Assembly: GCA_017429285.1 (NCBI GenBank)
Contig: JAFRPF010000033.1
Location: forward strand, 1-52,665
DNA from: Bacilli bacterium
Lineage (GTDB): Bacteria; Bacillota_I; Bacilli_A; RFN20; CAG-826
DNA: 52,665 bases
Reading direction: 5' to 3'
Positions within the stretch are counted from its first letter, which is position 1. Each line of letters begins with the position of its first letter. The position numbers were made by a program, and so were the translations under genes. A model generated the notes under the pieces. That model had not been told where the DNA came from and ran no database searches. It saw only the letters and a list, made by a program, of their open reading frames with translations. This document shows positions 45,121-52,665 of the stretch, piece after piece.

Positions 45121-45516
45121 ATGCCACTATTTAAAAAGAAAAAAACTGATGAAGCTCCTAAGCAACAAGTTCAACAACAAGTTAGTTATGAAAAGCTATC
45201 TATTTTCGTGACGATTGTTAATCACGGAATAGCAGATCCTGTTATTAAACTATTCCAAAACTTTGGGGTTTCCGCTCAATTTGTCCAAAGAGGTGAAGGT
45301 ACCGCTACTAGACAAATTAGAGATATTTTAGGTATTGAAGACACTGGCAAAGATATCGTTATTTCCATTATTAAAAAAGATAAAATTGAAGAAATTAAGC
45401 CCGATTTGTTGGCTTTTTTCAGCGCAAGTAAATATAACAAAGGCATTGGATTTTCTATTCCAATGACAAGCATGATTGGTGTGAAAGTATACCAATTCCT
45501 ATCTAACTCATTATAG
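45121..45516 (+). CDS. PII-like regulator A of the DUF1538 protein
   Basis: A 131-residue protein with a charged N-terminal tail (LFKKKKTDEAPKQQVQQQ) followed by a ferredoxin-like PII domain (about 25-131): LSIFVTIVNHGIADPVIKLFQNFG, QRGEGTATRQIRDILG, the latter matching the PII T-loop region in shortened form. It has no Tyr51-type uridylylation site that I can see. It should form trimers and bind a nucleotide or metabolite. It starts eight bases after the DUF1538 stop, with AGGAGG, and is 12 bases before a second PII-like gene. Its target is probably the DUF1538 channel. Confidence 0.83.
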   Translation: MPLFKKKKTDEAPKQQVQQQVSYEKLSIFVTIVNHGIADPVIKLFQNFGVSAQFVQRGEGTATRQIRDILGIEDTGKDIVISIIKKDKIEEIKPDLLAFFSASKYNKGIGFSIPMTSMIGVKVYQFLSNSL

Positions 45517-45528
45517 GAGAATGATTAT

Positions 45529-45843
45529 ATGGAAGAGAAATTTGAAGTAATTATCGCATTTGTGAACTCTGGCTTTTCTGATTTAGTGATGAACGCGGCT
45601 AGAGAAGAAGGTGCTAGAGGTGGAACTATTGTTCACGCTCGTGGAACTGGTACCGCTGAAATGGAAAAGAAATATAACATCATCATCACTCCTGATAAAG
45701 AAATGATTATGATTTTAGTTAACCAAGCTATTAAAGAAAAAGTTTTATCTGCGATTTATAAAGCTGCTGGATTAGGAACCGATGGTCAAGGTATTGCTTT
45801 TACTTTACCTGTGGAAGATGTCGTTGGATTGAAATTTAATTAA
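45529..45843 (+). CDS. PII-like regulator B of the DUF1538 protein
   Basis: A 104-residue PII-type protein: EVIIAFVNSGFSDLVMNAA, a GARGGTIVHARGTGTAEME T-loop-like region, and a GTDGQGIAFTLPVEDVVGL C-terminal segment close to the PII B/C loops. It is more like canonical PII than its neighbour but has no standard modification Tyr. Two successive PII-like genes suggest a heteromeric or two-signal control of the DUF1538 protein. A terminator follows. Ligand is not known. Confidence 0.85.
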   Translation: MEEKFEVIIAFVNSGFSDLVMNAAREEGARGGTIVHARGTGTAEMEKKYNIIITPDKEMIMILVNQAIKEKVLSAIYKAAGLGTDGQGIAFTLPVEDVVGLKFN

Positions 45844-45863
45844 TTATCAAAAGTGATAAGATT

Positions 45864-45884
45864 ACCGCTTAATGCGGTTTTCTT
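45864..45884 (+). terminator. Terminator after the PII-like genes
   Basis: ACCGC (45864-45868) pairs with GCGGT (45874-45878) over TTAAT and is followed by TTTCTT. A second small hairpin TTATCA/TGATAA lies just upstream at 45844-45859. Confidence 0.82.
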
Positions 45885-45919
45885 ATATAATAGTTTTTGC
45901 TTAAGGAGGCTCATTTGCC

Positions 45920-47515
45920 ATGGAAAAGAAAAGATTCTATATTACCACTCCGATTTATTATCCGAGTGCGAAATTACATATCGGTCATGCTTATTGCACA
46001 GTCTTAACTGATATTTTTGCTCGTTATAAAAGACTCAGAGGTTTTGAGTGTTACTTTTTAACTGGCGCTGATGAACACGGACAAAAGATTGAAAAGAACG
46101 CCGCTTTAGCGGGTAAAACTCCCCAAGAGTTTGTGGATGAAATTGTTGAAGGTTTCCATAAATTATGGAAATTATTGGATATATCAAATAATGATTTCAT
46201 TAGAACCACACAAGAAAGACATACAAAAGTGGTTCAAGATATCTTCACCAAAATGCTAAATAAAGGAGATATCTATTTAGGCAAATATAAAGGTTGGTAT
46301 TGTACGCCTTGTGAATCTTTCTGGACTGACACTCAAGTGGGTCCTGATCATATTTGCCCAGATTGTGGTAGACCAGTTCAAGTTGCCGAAGAAGAAGCTT
46401 ATTTTTTCAAAACCAAGAACTACGTTGATGCATTATTAAAGTTCTATGATGAAAACCCGAAGTTTTTAACTCCTGAATCTCGTAAGAATGAAATGATTAA
46501 TACTTTTATTAAACCAGGATTAGATGATCTATGTGTTTCTAGAACTAGTTTCTCTTGGGGTATTCCAATTAGAGAAAACGAAAAACATGTTATTTATGTT
46601 TGGTTAGATGCGTTAACTAACTATATAACAGCCTTAGGTTATGATTCTGATCATCCAGAATTATTTAATAAGTTCTGGCAAGATGAAGAATCAGAAATCA
46701 TTCATATTTTAGGTGCGGATATCACTAGATTCCATGCGATCTATTGGCCGATGTTTTTGGAAAGTTTAGGTTTAAGAAAACCAGATCGTGAATTTATTCA
46801 CGGTTTACTCATGATGAAAGATAGTAAGATGAGTAAATCTAAAGGCAACGTTGTTGATCCATATCCACTTGTGGAACATTTTGGATTAGACGCAGTGAGA
46901 TATTATTTAGCCAGAGAAATAACCTTTGGACAAGATGGTAGTTTCTCACCAGAACAATTTGTGGAAAGAGTAAATAGTGATTTAGCTAATTCTTTAGGAA
47001 ATCTATTAAATAGAACAGTTTCGATGATTAATAAATACTTCGATGGTGTTGTTCCCACTTATAAAGGCGTTATAACAGACTTCGATGGTAATTTAGAAAG
47101 CGTCGCGAAAGAAGTAGTTAAACAATATGAATCACTAATGGATGATTTAAAGATTACTGAAGCTATAGCTTCTGTAAATGAACTCGTCAATAGAGCAAAT
47201 AAATATATCGATGAGACGACACCTTGGGCATTAGCCAAAGATGAATCTAAAAAAGAAGAACTCGCTAGTGTGATGAATCATTTAGCCAACGCTATTTATA
47301 TTTCTGGTATGTTATTAAAACCAGTATTAACTAGAGCTAGCGATAAACTATTTGCTCAATTAGGTGTCGAAGGCGATTTATTAAAATATCAAAATGTTTA
47401 TAACTTTGGTTGTGTTAGCAACGTCAAAGTAAATAAGGGTGACCAATTATTCCCAAGACTTGAAGTGGAAAAAGAAGTGGAATTCATCCAAAACATGATG
47501 AATGGTGGGAAATAA
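45920..47515 (+). CDS. metG: Methionyl-tRNA synthetase
   Basis: A 531-residue class I synthetase. It has HIGH at about residue 21 (KLHIGHAYC), a zinc knuckle with CTPCESFWT and CPDCGR, WLDALTNY, and KMSKSKGN at about 305. The anticodon-binding helical domain fills the C-terminus; the separate C-terminal tRNA-binding dimerisation domain of longer forms is absent. It charges tRNA-Met in the cytosol. AAGGAGG (45903-45909) precedes the ATG at 45920. The DUF3737 gene follows without a gap, so metG and the aminotransferase may be one transcript. No riboswitch or T-box is visible upstream. Confidence 0.97.
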   Translation: MEKKRFYITTPIYYPSAKLHIGHAYCTVLTDIFARYKRLRGFECYFLTGADEHGQKIEKNAALAGKTPQEFVDEIVEGFHKLWKLLDISNNDFIRTTQERHTKVVQDIFTKMLNKGDIYLGKYKGWYCTPCESFWTDTQVGPDHICPDCGRPVQVAEEEAYFFKTKNYVDALLKFYDENPKFLTPESRKNEMINTFIKPGLDDLCVSRTSFSWGIPIRENEKHVIYVWLDALTNYITALGYDSDHPELFNKFWQDEESEIIHILGADITRFHAIYWPMFLESLGLRKPDREFIHGLLMMKDSKMSKSKGNVVDPYPLVEHFGLDAVRYYLAREITFGQDGSFSPEQFVERVNSDLANSLGNLLNRTVSMINKYFDGVVPTYKGVITDFDGNLESVAKEVVKQYESLMDDLKITEAIASVNELVNRANKYIDETTPWALAKDESKKEELASVMNHLANAIYISGMLLKPVLTRASDKLFAQLGVEGDLLKYQNVYNFGCVSNVKVNKGDQLFPRLEVEKEVEFIQNMMNGGK

Positions 47516-47516
47516 T

Positions 47517-48362
47517 ATGGAATATAGAAATGAAAGATTTACTGGTGAAAGAGCCTTATTTGCGTCAGAAGATTTGACGATCTTCGATAGTTTATTTGAA
47601 GATGGAGAATCACCACTTAAGGAATCAAAAAGATTAAAAATCTTTAGAAGTACATTTAACTGGAAATATCCTCTTTGGTATTGCAATGATGTTGAAGTTC
47701 ACGACAGTAAAATTACTTTTACCGGTAGAAGTGGCGTTTGGTACACCAAAAATATTACAATCAATAATTCTCTTATCGAAGCTCCTAAAACATTTAGAAG
47801 AAGTGAAAAAGTGACTTTAAATAGTGTTGATATGCCTCACGCGGATGAGACATTTTGGAAATGTAATGGTATTAGATTAAATAAAGCAACCGCGCATGGT
47901 GATTATTTTGGTTTTAATAGTGAAAATGTTGAAATTGATAATTTAACTTTGTTAGGAAATTACGCATTTGATGGTGGCAAAAATATTAAAATTAGAAATT
48001 CCACATTAACCACGAAAGATGCCTTCTGGAATTCAGAAAATGTCACTTTAATTAACTGCACAATTATTGGTGAATATTTCGGATGGAATTCTAAAAATAT
48101 TACTTTAGTAAACTGTACAGTGGAATCCCATCAAGGATTTTGTTATATAGAAAATCTAAAGATGATTAACTGTCGATTAATAAATAGTGATTTAGTCTTT
48201 GAATATTGTTCTAATTTAGATATTGAAGTAACCACTGAAATTGATTCAGTGAAGAATCCGATAAGTGGTAAGATTCACGCTTCTAAAATTAAAGAATTAA
48301 TTCTAGAAGATCAATTCATCGATAAAAGTAAAACCGATATAAAAGTGGACGTTAATGAATAA
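47517..48362 (+). CDS. DUF3737 right-handed beta-helix protein
   Basis: A 281-residue protein starting at ATG 47517, two bases after the metG stop; an in-frame ATG at 47502 lies within metG. The sequence is a regular ladder of about 20-residue turns with repeated aromatic and N-rich motifs such as WYCNDVEVHDSKIT, YTKNITINNSLI and WNSENVTLINCTI, typical of DUF3737. The family is annotated as a predicted hydrolase found in aminotransferase operons. Catalytic residues are not clear. It overlaps the MalY/PatB gene by eight bases, matching that operon context. No signal sequence is visible, so it should be cytosolic. Confidence 0.88.
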   Translation: MEYRNERFTGERALFASEDLTIFDSLFEDGESPLKESKRLKIFRSTFNWKYPLWYCNDVEVHDSKITFTGRSGVWYTKNITINNSLIEAPKTFRRSEKVTLNSVDMPHADETFWKCNGIRLNKATAHGDYFGFNSENVEIDNLTLLGNYAFDGGKNIKIRNSTLTTKDAFWNSENVTLINCTIIGEYFGWNSKNITLVNCTVESHQGFCYIENLKMINCRLINSDLVFEYCSNLDIEVTTEIDSVKNPISGKIHASKIKELILEDQFIDKSKTDIKVDVNE

Positions 48363-49506
48363 ATATAATTTTGATGAAATAAATAATCGTAGAAACACCA
48401 ATTCTGTGAAATGGGATGTTAAAGATAACGAATTACCCATGTGGGTCGCAGATATGGATTTTAAAGTGCTTCCTGAAATTAAAGCCGCGATTAAAAAGAG
48501 AAGCGAATTAGATTCCTATGGTTATATTGATATCCCAAAAGATTATTTTTCTTCCTATAGATATTGGTATAAAAATAGACACAGTTTAGATATTAAAGAA
48601 GATGAGATGGTTTATGTTTCTGGTGTAGTTGCCGGGATTGATTCCGTCTTTAAACACCTCCTACATAAAGGTGATGGTGTAATAGTGATGACACCCGTTT
48701 ATCACATCTTTTATAACTGCATTAAGAATAACGGATTAAAACAGTTTGATAATGAATTTATCTATCGAAACGGTAAATACGTAATAGATTTTGAAGGACT
48801 AGAAAATTTAGCCAAAAAAGATGAAGTAAAAGCTTTGTTATTATGTAATCCTCATAACCCAATAGGAAAGCTATTTTCTAGTGAAGAATTAGCAAAAATC
48901 GCAAAAATATGTGAGAATTACGGCGTTTTTATCATTTCTGATGAGATTCATGGGGATATTGTTAAACCCGGAAAAGAGAACGTTTCTATCTTAAAAGTTA
49001 GTGATAAAGCAGTGGCGTTAGTAAGCCCATCTAAGACCTTCAATATGGCGGGTTTACAAGCTGCATGTATATTTGTAAAAGATCAAAAATTAAAAGAAAA
49101 AATTGAAACCGCAGTCGGCCAAGATGATATTGGTGAACCGAATTATTTTTCTCCTTTCGCAACGATTGCCGCGTACACATATGGAGAAAAGTATGTTAAC
49201 GAATTAAACGAATATATCTTTAATAACAAAAAATATATCCAAGAATATTTAAAGAAGTATTTACCACATCTACATTTAATCAATAATGATGCTACTTATT
49301 TGTTATGGTTAGACATCTCTTATTACAAGATGGATGGTAAAGAGTTCGCTAATAGATTAAGAGAAGAAACTGGTTTATATGTTTCTAATGGTAATCAATT
49401 TGGTAAGGGTGGAGATTCTTTTATGAGAATCAATATTGCTACTTCTTTAGCTAATATAAAAGAAGCCTGCAAGAGGCTTCAATTATTCGTGAGCAAATTA
49501 AATTAG
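48355..49506 (+). CDS. patB: MalY/PatB-family PLP aminotransferase (C-S lyase)
   Basis: A 383-residue fold-type I PLP enzyme. Features: PMWVADMDFK at the N-terminus (WVADMDF is diagnostic), CNPHNPIG, ISDEIHGDIV, and the Schiff-base lysine in SPSKTFNMAGLQ. Members cleave C-S bonds of cystathionine or cysteine (beta-elimination) or act as aminotransferases. Next to metG and not far from the SAM riboswitch it suggests sulfur amino acid metabolism. It overlaps DUF3737 by eight bases upstream and its last four bases overlap the convergent nucleotidase gene. Confidence 0.9.
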   Translation: MNKYNFDEINNRRNTNSVKWDVKDNELPMWVADMDFKVLPEIKAAIKKRSELDSYGYIDIPKDYFSSYRYWYKNRHSLDIKEDEMVYVSGVVAGIDSVFKHLLHKGDGVIVMTPVYHIFYNCIKNNGLKQFDNEFIYRNGKYVIDFEGLENLAKKDEVKALLLCNPHNPIGKLFSSEELAKIAKICENYGVFIISDEIHGDIVKPGKENVSILKVSDKAVALVSPSKTFNMAGLQAACIFVKDQKLKEKIETAVGQDDIGEPNYFSPFATIAAYTYGEKYVNELNEYIFNNKKYIQEYLKKYLPHLHLINNDATYLLWLDISYYKMDGKEFANRLREETGLYVSNGNQFGKGGDSFMRINIATSLANIKEACKRLQLFVSKLN

Positions 49507-51320
49507 CTTATTACTGTATAACCACTTTTATTGTGTTGCCAAAGTGTTGCAGCAAAATCTTGATAACGAAGTGCCTTTCCTGTGTTGTAACCTTCCGCGA
49601 TTAACCAATCACGAGCTATTTCACGATAGTTTTTAGAAAGTTTAATTGTGGAAGTACCGCCTGTTTCGGTGAACTTATCATATGATCTACTCGAATTGCA
49701 ATGTAAATAGACATAATCAAGAACAGCGATTTTATATGTCTTATTTAAATCGATTTGACTAGCGAGAGATACTAAAGTATCTTTTTCTTGGTCTTCATGA
49801 CAGTGAGGGCATGTAATTACTTCTTCAGACGTTAATTCGTTAAAAGCGATTTCTTCTCCACAAGACGGACAAGAAGCTTTTAAATTCGGATTACGAGTAA
49901 TGTAGTTATATCCAGTTATGATGTTATATCTAAATTCACGACCAGTTATTTCTGCGATATAAACGACATTATCAAATGGGAATGATGTATAGACGTCTTT
50001 AAATGTCCAAGTTGATTTGGCATCAATTTGTTTTCTTGCGGAGTTTGATACGGCGCAGAGAATGTCACCATATCCTTCTTTGACACATTGGCTATATATA
50101 GCTTTAGTCACTAAATTGGCTAAATTTGATGTATAGAATGAACCTGAAACATTATTGGCTAGCACTTGGTTAGCGGCAGCATCACATTGTTCACCATAAG
50201 TGGTTATTAAACTTTGGATGGTTGGATCGATAGTGGGTGTTTCACTAATTATCTGGTTAGCAGGGATAAAGCTAGCTGTACTACCAGTCACTTTTTTAAC
50301 ATTTGGATCATAAGTCATAATAATATGAGCGACTGATTCGGTATAAGCTAGGCCTTGAGAATATAGCAATCGATCATTTTCAACATAAGTTTCTTGGTTG
50401 TGACTATGACCACAAAGAACTAAATCGACATAGTTATTTAAACCTTTTTCATAAATTAAGTTTTGAGGAGCGTGGATGGAAGCAATAATCACATCACATT
50501 TTTCATCATTTCTTAAATGGGTGGCTTCTTCTTTGATAAATTCCACGTGGTTTTTAAAACCGATATCTCTCACATATTCAGTGCAAATAGAGGTAATTTG
50601 ATCTTCGCCAATTCCTCCTAAGATACCAACTTTTAATCCATTATCTAAAGTATATGTAACACTTTTTCTTCCTAAGTCAGATAGGAAAGTAGTGCCCATA
50701 GTTTTAGTGTCAAAATTATAGTTATACACATTTCCGGATAATACTGGCATTGTGTAGCCGTTATATCCTCTTGCGGTATTAGCCGCTAATTTTTCTGCAC
50801 CCCAGTCAAAGTCATGATTGCCAACTGTTCTAGCATCATAATGAATATAATTCATACAATCATTGATGAGGTTACCATAGTTATAGTTAGAATAGATGCT
50901 ACCTTGCCAAGTATCACCTTGGTCTAATAATAAGGTATTTGGATTTTCTCTTTTACCTTTTAAATAGGTAAATAAATGATCGATACCAGCGTGAGTAGTA
51001 TCTTCATTACTATCTCTAAATTGACCGTGTATATCATTCGTGGCCCAGATATCGATATTGATTGGATCTTTATCCCCACCTTCTTCAGAAGATTGTTGTT
51101 CTTGGCTAGAGGAGTCTTGATTTTCAGATGATGAACCTTGTTCTTCAGATGACGAGCCTTGTTCTTCACTAGAAGAATGGGTCTCGTTAGAAGAAGAACT
51201 AACGCTAGTATTTTCACTGCTAGTGTTATTAGAAGAATAATGACTGGTATCAATTTTTGGTGTACAGCCACCTAAAAGGATGGCTATTAAAGGAATTAAT
51301 TTTAAAAATGTCTTTTTCAT
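49503..51320 (-). CDS. 5'-nucleotidase/cyclic phosphodiesterase lipoprotein with inserted zinc ribbon
   Basis: A 605-residue lipoprotein. Lipobox LLGGC with Cys19 comes before a low-complexity Ser/Glu/Gln linker (residues about 24-82, repeated SSSEEQG units). The metallophosphoesterase domain has DIWATNDIHGQF, LLDQGDTWQGS, VGNHDFDWG and LCGHSHNQE. The C-terminal 5'-nucleotidase domain (about 380-600) has the NLANLVTKAI start and FPFDNVVYI. Inside it, CPSC (484-487) and CPHC (504-507) form a zinc ribbon that the family does not normally have. It would dephosphorylate nucleotides outside the membrane, feeding nucleosides to purine breakdown. NGGGIR is changed to SNSARKQ in the C-domain, so substrate contact may differ. 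Confidence 0.9.
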   Translation of the reverse strand: MKKTFLKLIPLIAILLGGCTPKIDTSHYSSNNTSSENTSVSSSSNETHSSSEEQGSSSEEQGSSSENQDSSSQEQQSSEEGGDKDPINIDIWATNDIHGQFRDSNEDTTHAGIDHLFTYLKGKRENPNTLLLDQGDTWQGSIYSNYNYGNLINDCMNYIHYDARTVGNHDFDWGAEKLAANTARGYNGYTMPVLSGNVYNYNFDTKTMGTTFLSDLGRKSVTYTLDNGLKVGILGGIGEDQITSICTEYVRDIGFKNHVEFIKEEATHLRNDEKCDVIIASIHAPQNLIYEKGLNNYVDLVLCGHSHNQETYVENDRLLYSQGLAYTESVAHIIMTYDPNVKKVTGSTASFIPANQIISETPTIDPTIQSLITTYGEQCDAAANQVLANNVSGSFYTSNLANLVTKAIYSQCVKEGYGDILCAVSNSARKQIDAKSTWTFKDVYTSFPFDNVVYIAEITGREFRYNIITGYNYITRNPNLKASCPSCGEEIAFNELTSEEVITCPHCHEDQEKDTLVSLASQIDLNKTYKIAVLDYVYLHCNSSRSYDKFTETGGTSTIKLSKNYREIARDWLIAEGYNTGKALRYQDFAATLWQHNKSGYTVIS

Positions 51321-51340
51321 AATGTAAGTATTTTGTGTCT

Positions 51341-51352
51341 ACATTATAATGT
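51341..51352. promoter_or_regulatory. Palindromic shared -10 between divergent genes
   Basis: ACATTATAATGT is a perfect 12-base palindrome holding TATAAT on both strands (plus 51345-51350, minus 51343-51348) within the 44-base gap between the nucleotidase and methyltransferase genes. Neither direction has a good -35. Confidence 0.45.
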
Positions 51353-51364
51353 AATAGAAAAAAT

Positions 51365-52665
51365 ATGGGCAAGATTTTTAAAGGCCGTTGTGTCGATATA
51401 TCATCCGAAGGTAAAGGTGTTGTTAAATACGGAAAAGACATCGTTTTTGTCGATGGATTATTCGTTAATGAAGAAGCTGATATTGAAATACTTTACCATC
51501 GTGCGGGAGTCTATTTTGGCAAAGTAAGAAAGTTACATGTTCTATCTAAAGATAGAATACAACCAAAATGTAAGATTTGTACCGCGTGTGGTGGATGTCA
51601 ATATCAACAGATTAATTATGATAAGCAAATCGAATATAAAACTAATCGTGTAAAACAAGCCATAAAACGCATTGCCGGTTTGGACACAAAAGTCGAAAAA
51701 TGTATCGGTGCGAAGCACCCATATAATTACCGTAATAAAATCCAAGTTCCTTTTGCTAAAGATAAAAAAGGTAATATTGTTTATGGATTTTATAAAGAAA
51801 ATAGTCATGAGATTATTCCCACGAAAGAATGTGCGATTGAAAATAAGAAAGCTGCGCCTATCTTATGGGACATCAAAGAGTTATTAAAAGAGTTTAATAT
51901 ACCTATTTATAACGAAGATTCTGGTAAAGGCATCTTAAGATATGTTCTTATTAGAACAAGTTATCATTACGATGAACTAATGGTGGTCCTTGTGACTTCT
52001 ATAATGAATTTCCCAAATCAAAGGAACTTTATCGATTCATTAATTAAATTACATCCTGAAATCACGACAATCGTGGAGAATGTTAATTCTAGACACACGA
52101 ATGTTATTTTAGGTAATAAAGAAAAGGTATTATATGGTCCAGGATTCATCAAAGATGATATATGCGGATTAACTTTTGAAATATCCGCGTCTAGCTTCTT
52201 TCAAGTTAATCCTGAGCAAGTTGAAGTTTTATATAACACCGCTTTAGAGTTACTAGATAATGATAAGAATCAAATTGTTTTAGACGCTTATTCAGGAGTG
52301 GGAACTATCGGTTTAATCGCCTCTAAAAAAGCAAAGAAAGTTCTTTCTATCGAAATAGTGAAAGACGCTCATAAAAACGCTATTGAAAATGCTAAGAGAA
52401 ATAATGTTAAAAACATTAATTTCTTCCGTGGAGATTCTGGAGAATATATCGCTAACTATGAAGGAGATATTGATGTGGCCATCATGGATCCTCCACGTAA
52501 GGGTAGCGACAATAAATTCTTATCAACGCTAATTAATAAAAAGATTAAAAAAGTAATCTATATTTCTTGTGATCCAGAAACATTGGCCAGAGATTTAAAA
52601 TATCTATCACCGTATTACGATGTTAATTATATTCAACCTGTAGATATGTTTCCGATGACCGCACA
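51365..52665 (+). CDS. rlmD: RlmD/RumA-type 23S rRNA (uracil-C5)-methyltransferase, C-terminus cut by window edge
   Basis: An open frame from ATG 51365 to the right edge gives 433 residues without a stop. Residues 1-60 form a TRAM domain. The iron-sulfur cluster ligands are Cys69, Cys75 and Cys78 (PKCKICTACGGCQY) with a fourth Cys in PTKECAIEN. The SAM-binding region is LDAYSGVGTIGLIA and the catalytic part is MDPPRKGSD and ISCDPETLARD. It methylates U in 23S rRNA (U747/U1939 in the RlmCD type). Only a weak ribosome site is visible. The end DMFPMTA indicates only a short C-terminal piece is missing. Which U is modified cannot be told. Confidence 0.93.
   Translation, partial: MGKIFKGRCVDISSEGKGVVKYGKDIVFVDGLFVNEEADIEILYHRAGVYFGKVRKLHVLSKDRIQPKCKICTACGGCQYQQINYDKQIEYKTNRVKQAIKRIAGLDTKVEKCIGAKHPYNYRNKIQVPFAKDKKGNIVYGFYKENSHEIIPTKECAIENKKAAPILWDIKELLKEFNIPIYNEDSGKGILRYVLIRTSYHYDELMVVLVTSIMNFPNQRNFIDSLIKLHPEITTIVENVNSRHTNVILGNKEKVLYGPGFIKDDICGLTFEISASSFFQVNPEQVEVLYNTALELLDNDKNQIVLDAYSGVGTIGLIASKKAKKVLSIEIVKDAHKNAIENAKRNNVKNINFFRGDSGEYIANYEGDIDVAIMDPPRKGSDNKFLSTLINKKIKKVIYISCDPETLARDLKYLSPYYDVNYIQPVDMFPMTA

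Noticed and set aside
45844..45919. T-box or riboswitch before metG
   Set aside because: Only two simple hairpins ending the PII-like operon are seen; no T-box core or specifier region is present.
51050..51240. Short tandem repeats that might be a phase-variable tract
   Set aside because: The TTCTTCAGA-type units encode the degenerate Ser/Glu linker of the lipoprotein and are too irregular for a slippage tract.

Overview
The window looks like a chromosomal piece of a low-GC, monoderm, anaerobic bacterium of the Bacillota (class Bacilli, near the uncultured gut Erysipelotrichia/Mollicutes-related lineages). The base composition is AT-rich, leucine is mostly TTA, several genes have AGGAGG ribosome sites, and lipoproteins carry a lipobox. 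Exported proteins end in a membrane helix plus a Lys-rich tail, and I saw no LPXTG signal. TGA acts as a stop (24134-24136, 43319-43321), so the code is standard and not the Mycoplasma code. The lineage is inferred; no rRNA, tRNA, CRISPR array or insertion sequence was seen. No gene-free stretch exceeds 300 bases; the longest are 43322-43540 and 34858-35055.

Layout. 1-8672 (minus): three secreted endonuclease I-type nucleases, the third directly downstream of tldD-tldE. 8809-10969: a guanine deaminase, an LRAT-fold protein and a HigA/ImmA-type regulator. 11112-15990: gdhA, DUF1015, serC, serA (glutamate and serine synthesis). 16583-18566 (minus): carbamate kinase and a GT4 glycosyltransferase. 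18703-34857 (plus): a tightly packed 14-gene operon for molybdenum-hydroxylase-linked anaerobic purine breakdown (mocA-like; a first FAD/FeS/Mo hydroxylase; hydantoinase; SsnA; PreA-like ferredoxin reductase; a second Mo/FeS/FAD hydroxylase; two fold-type II PLP enzymes; YgeY; YgeW). 35056-39206: two Ig-like surface proteins behind a promoter with an embedded operator. 39319-43321: L31, carbonic anhydrase, iron alcohol dehydrogenase, YhhN, then a SAM-I riboswitch controlling a frame-disrupted small gene and a TIGR02206/YwaF membrane protein. 43541-45843: a DUF1538 membrane protein with two PII-like regulators. 45920-49506: metG, DUF3737, MalY/PatB aminotransferase. 49503-51320 (minus): a 5'-nucleotidase lipoprotein. 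51365-end: a partial RlmD-type rRNA methyltransferase.

How the genes may work together. Surface nucleases and the 5'-nucleotidase could release nucleosides from external nucleic acid. Guanine deaminase would give xanthine. The operon would oxidise or reduce and open the purine ring, and YgeW plus carbamate kinase would recover ATP from a carbamoyl group, with ammonia, CO2 and a small amino or keto acid as products. This chain is inferred from family functions and gene order.

Most unusual points: the SAM riboswitch with a readable terminator/antiterminator switch placed over genes of unknown role; the frame break in the first of those genes, whose second-frame tail is coupled by ATGA to the next gene; and a urate/xanthine-type cluster that has two complete hydroxylases and a PreA-like reductase but no recognisable YgfK or classic YgeX inside it.
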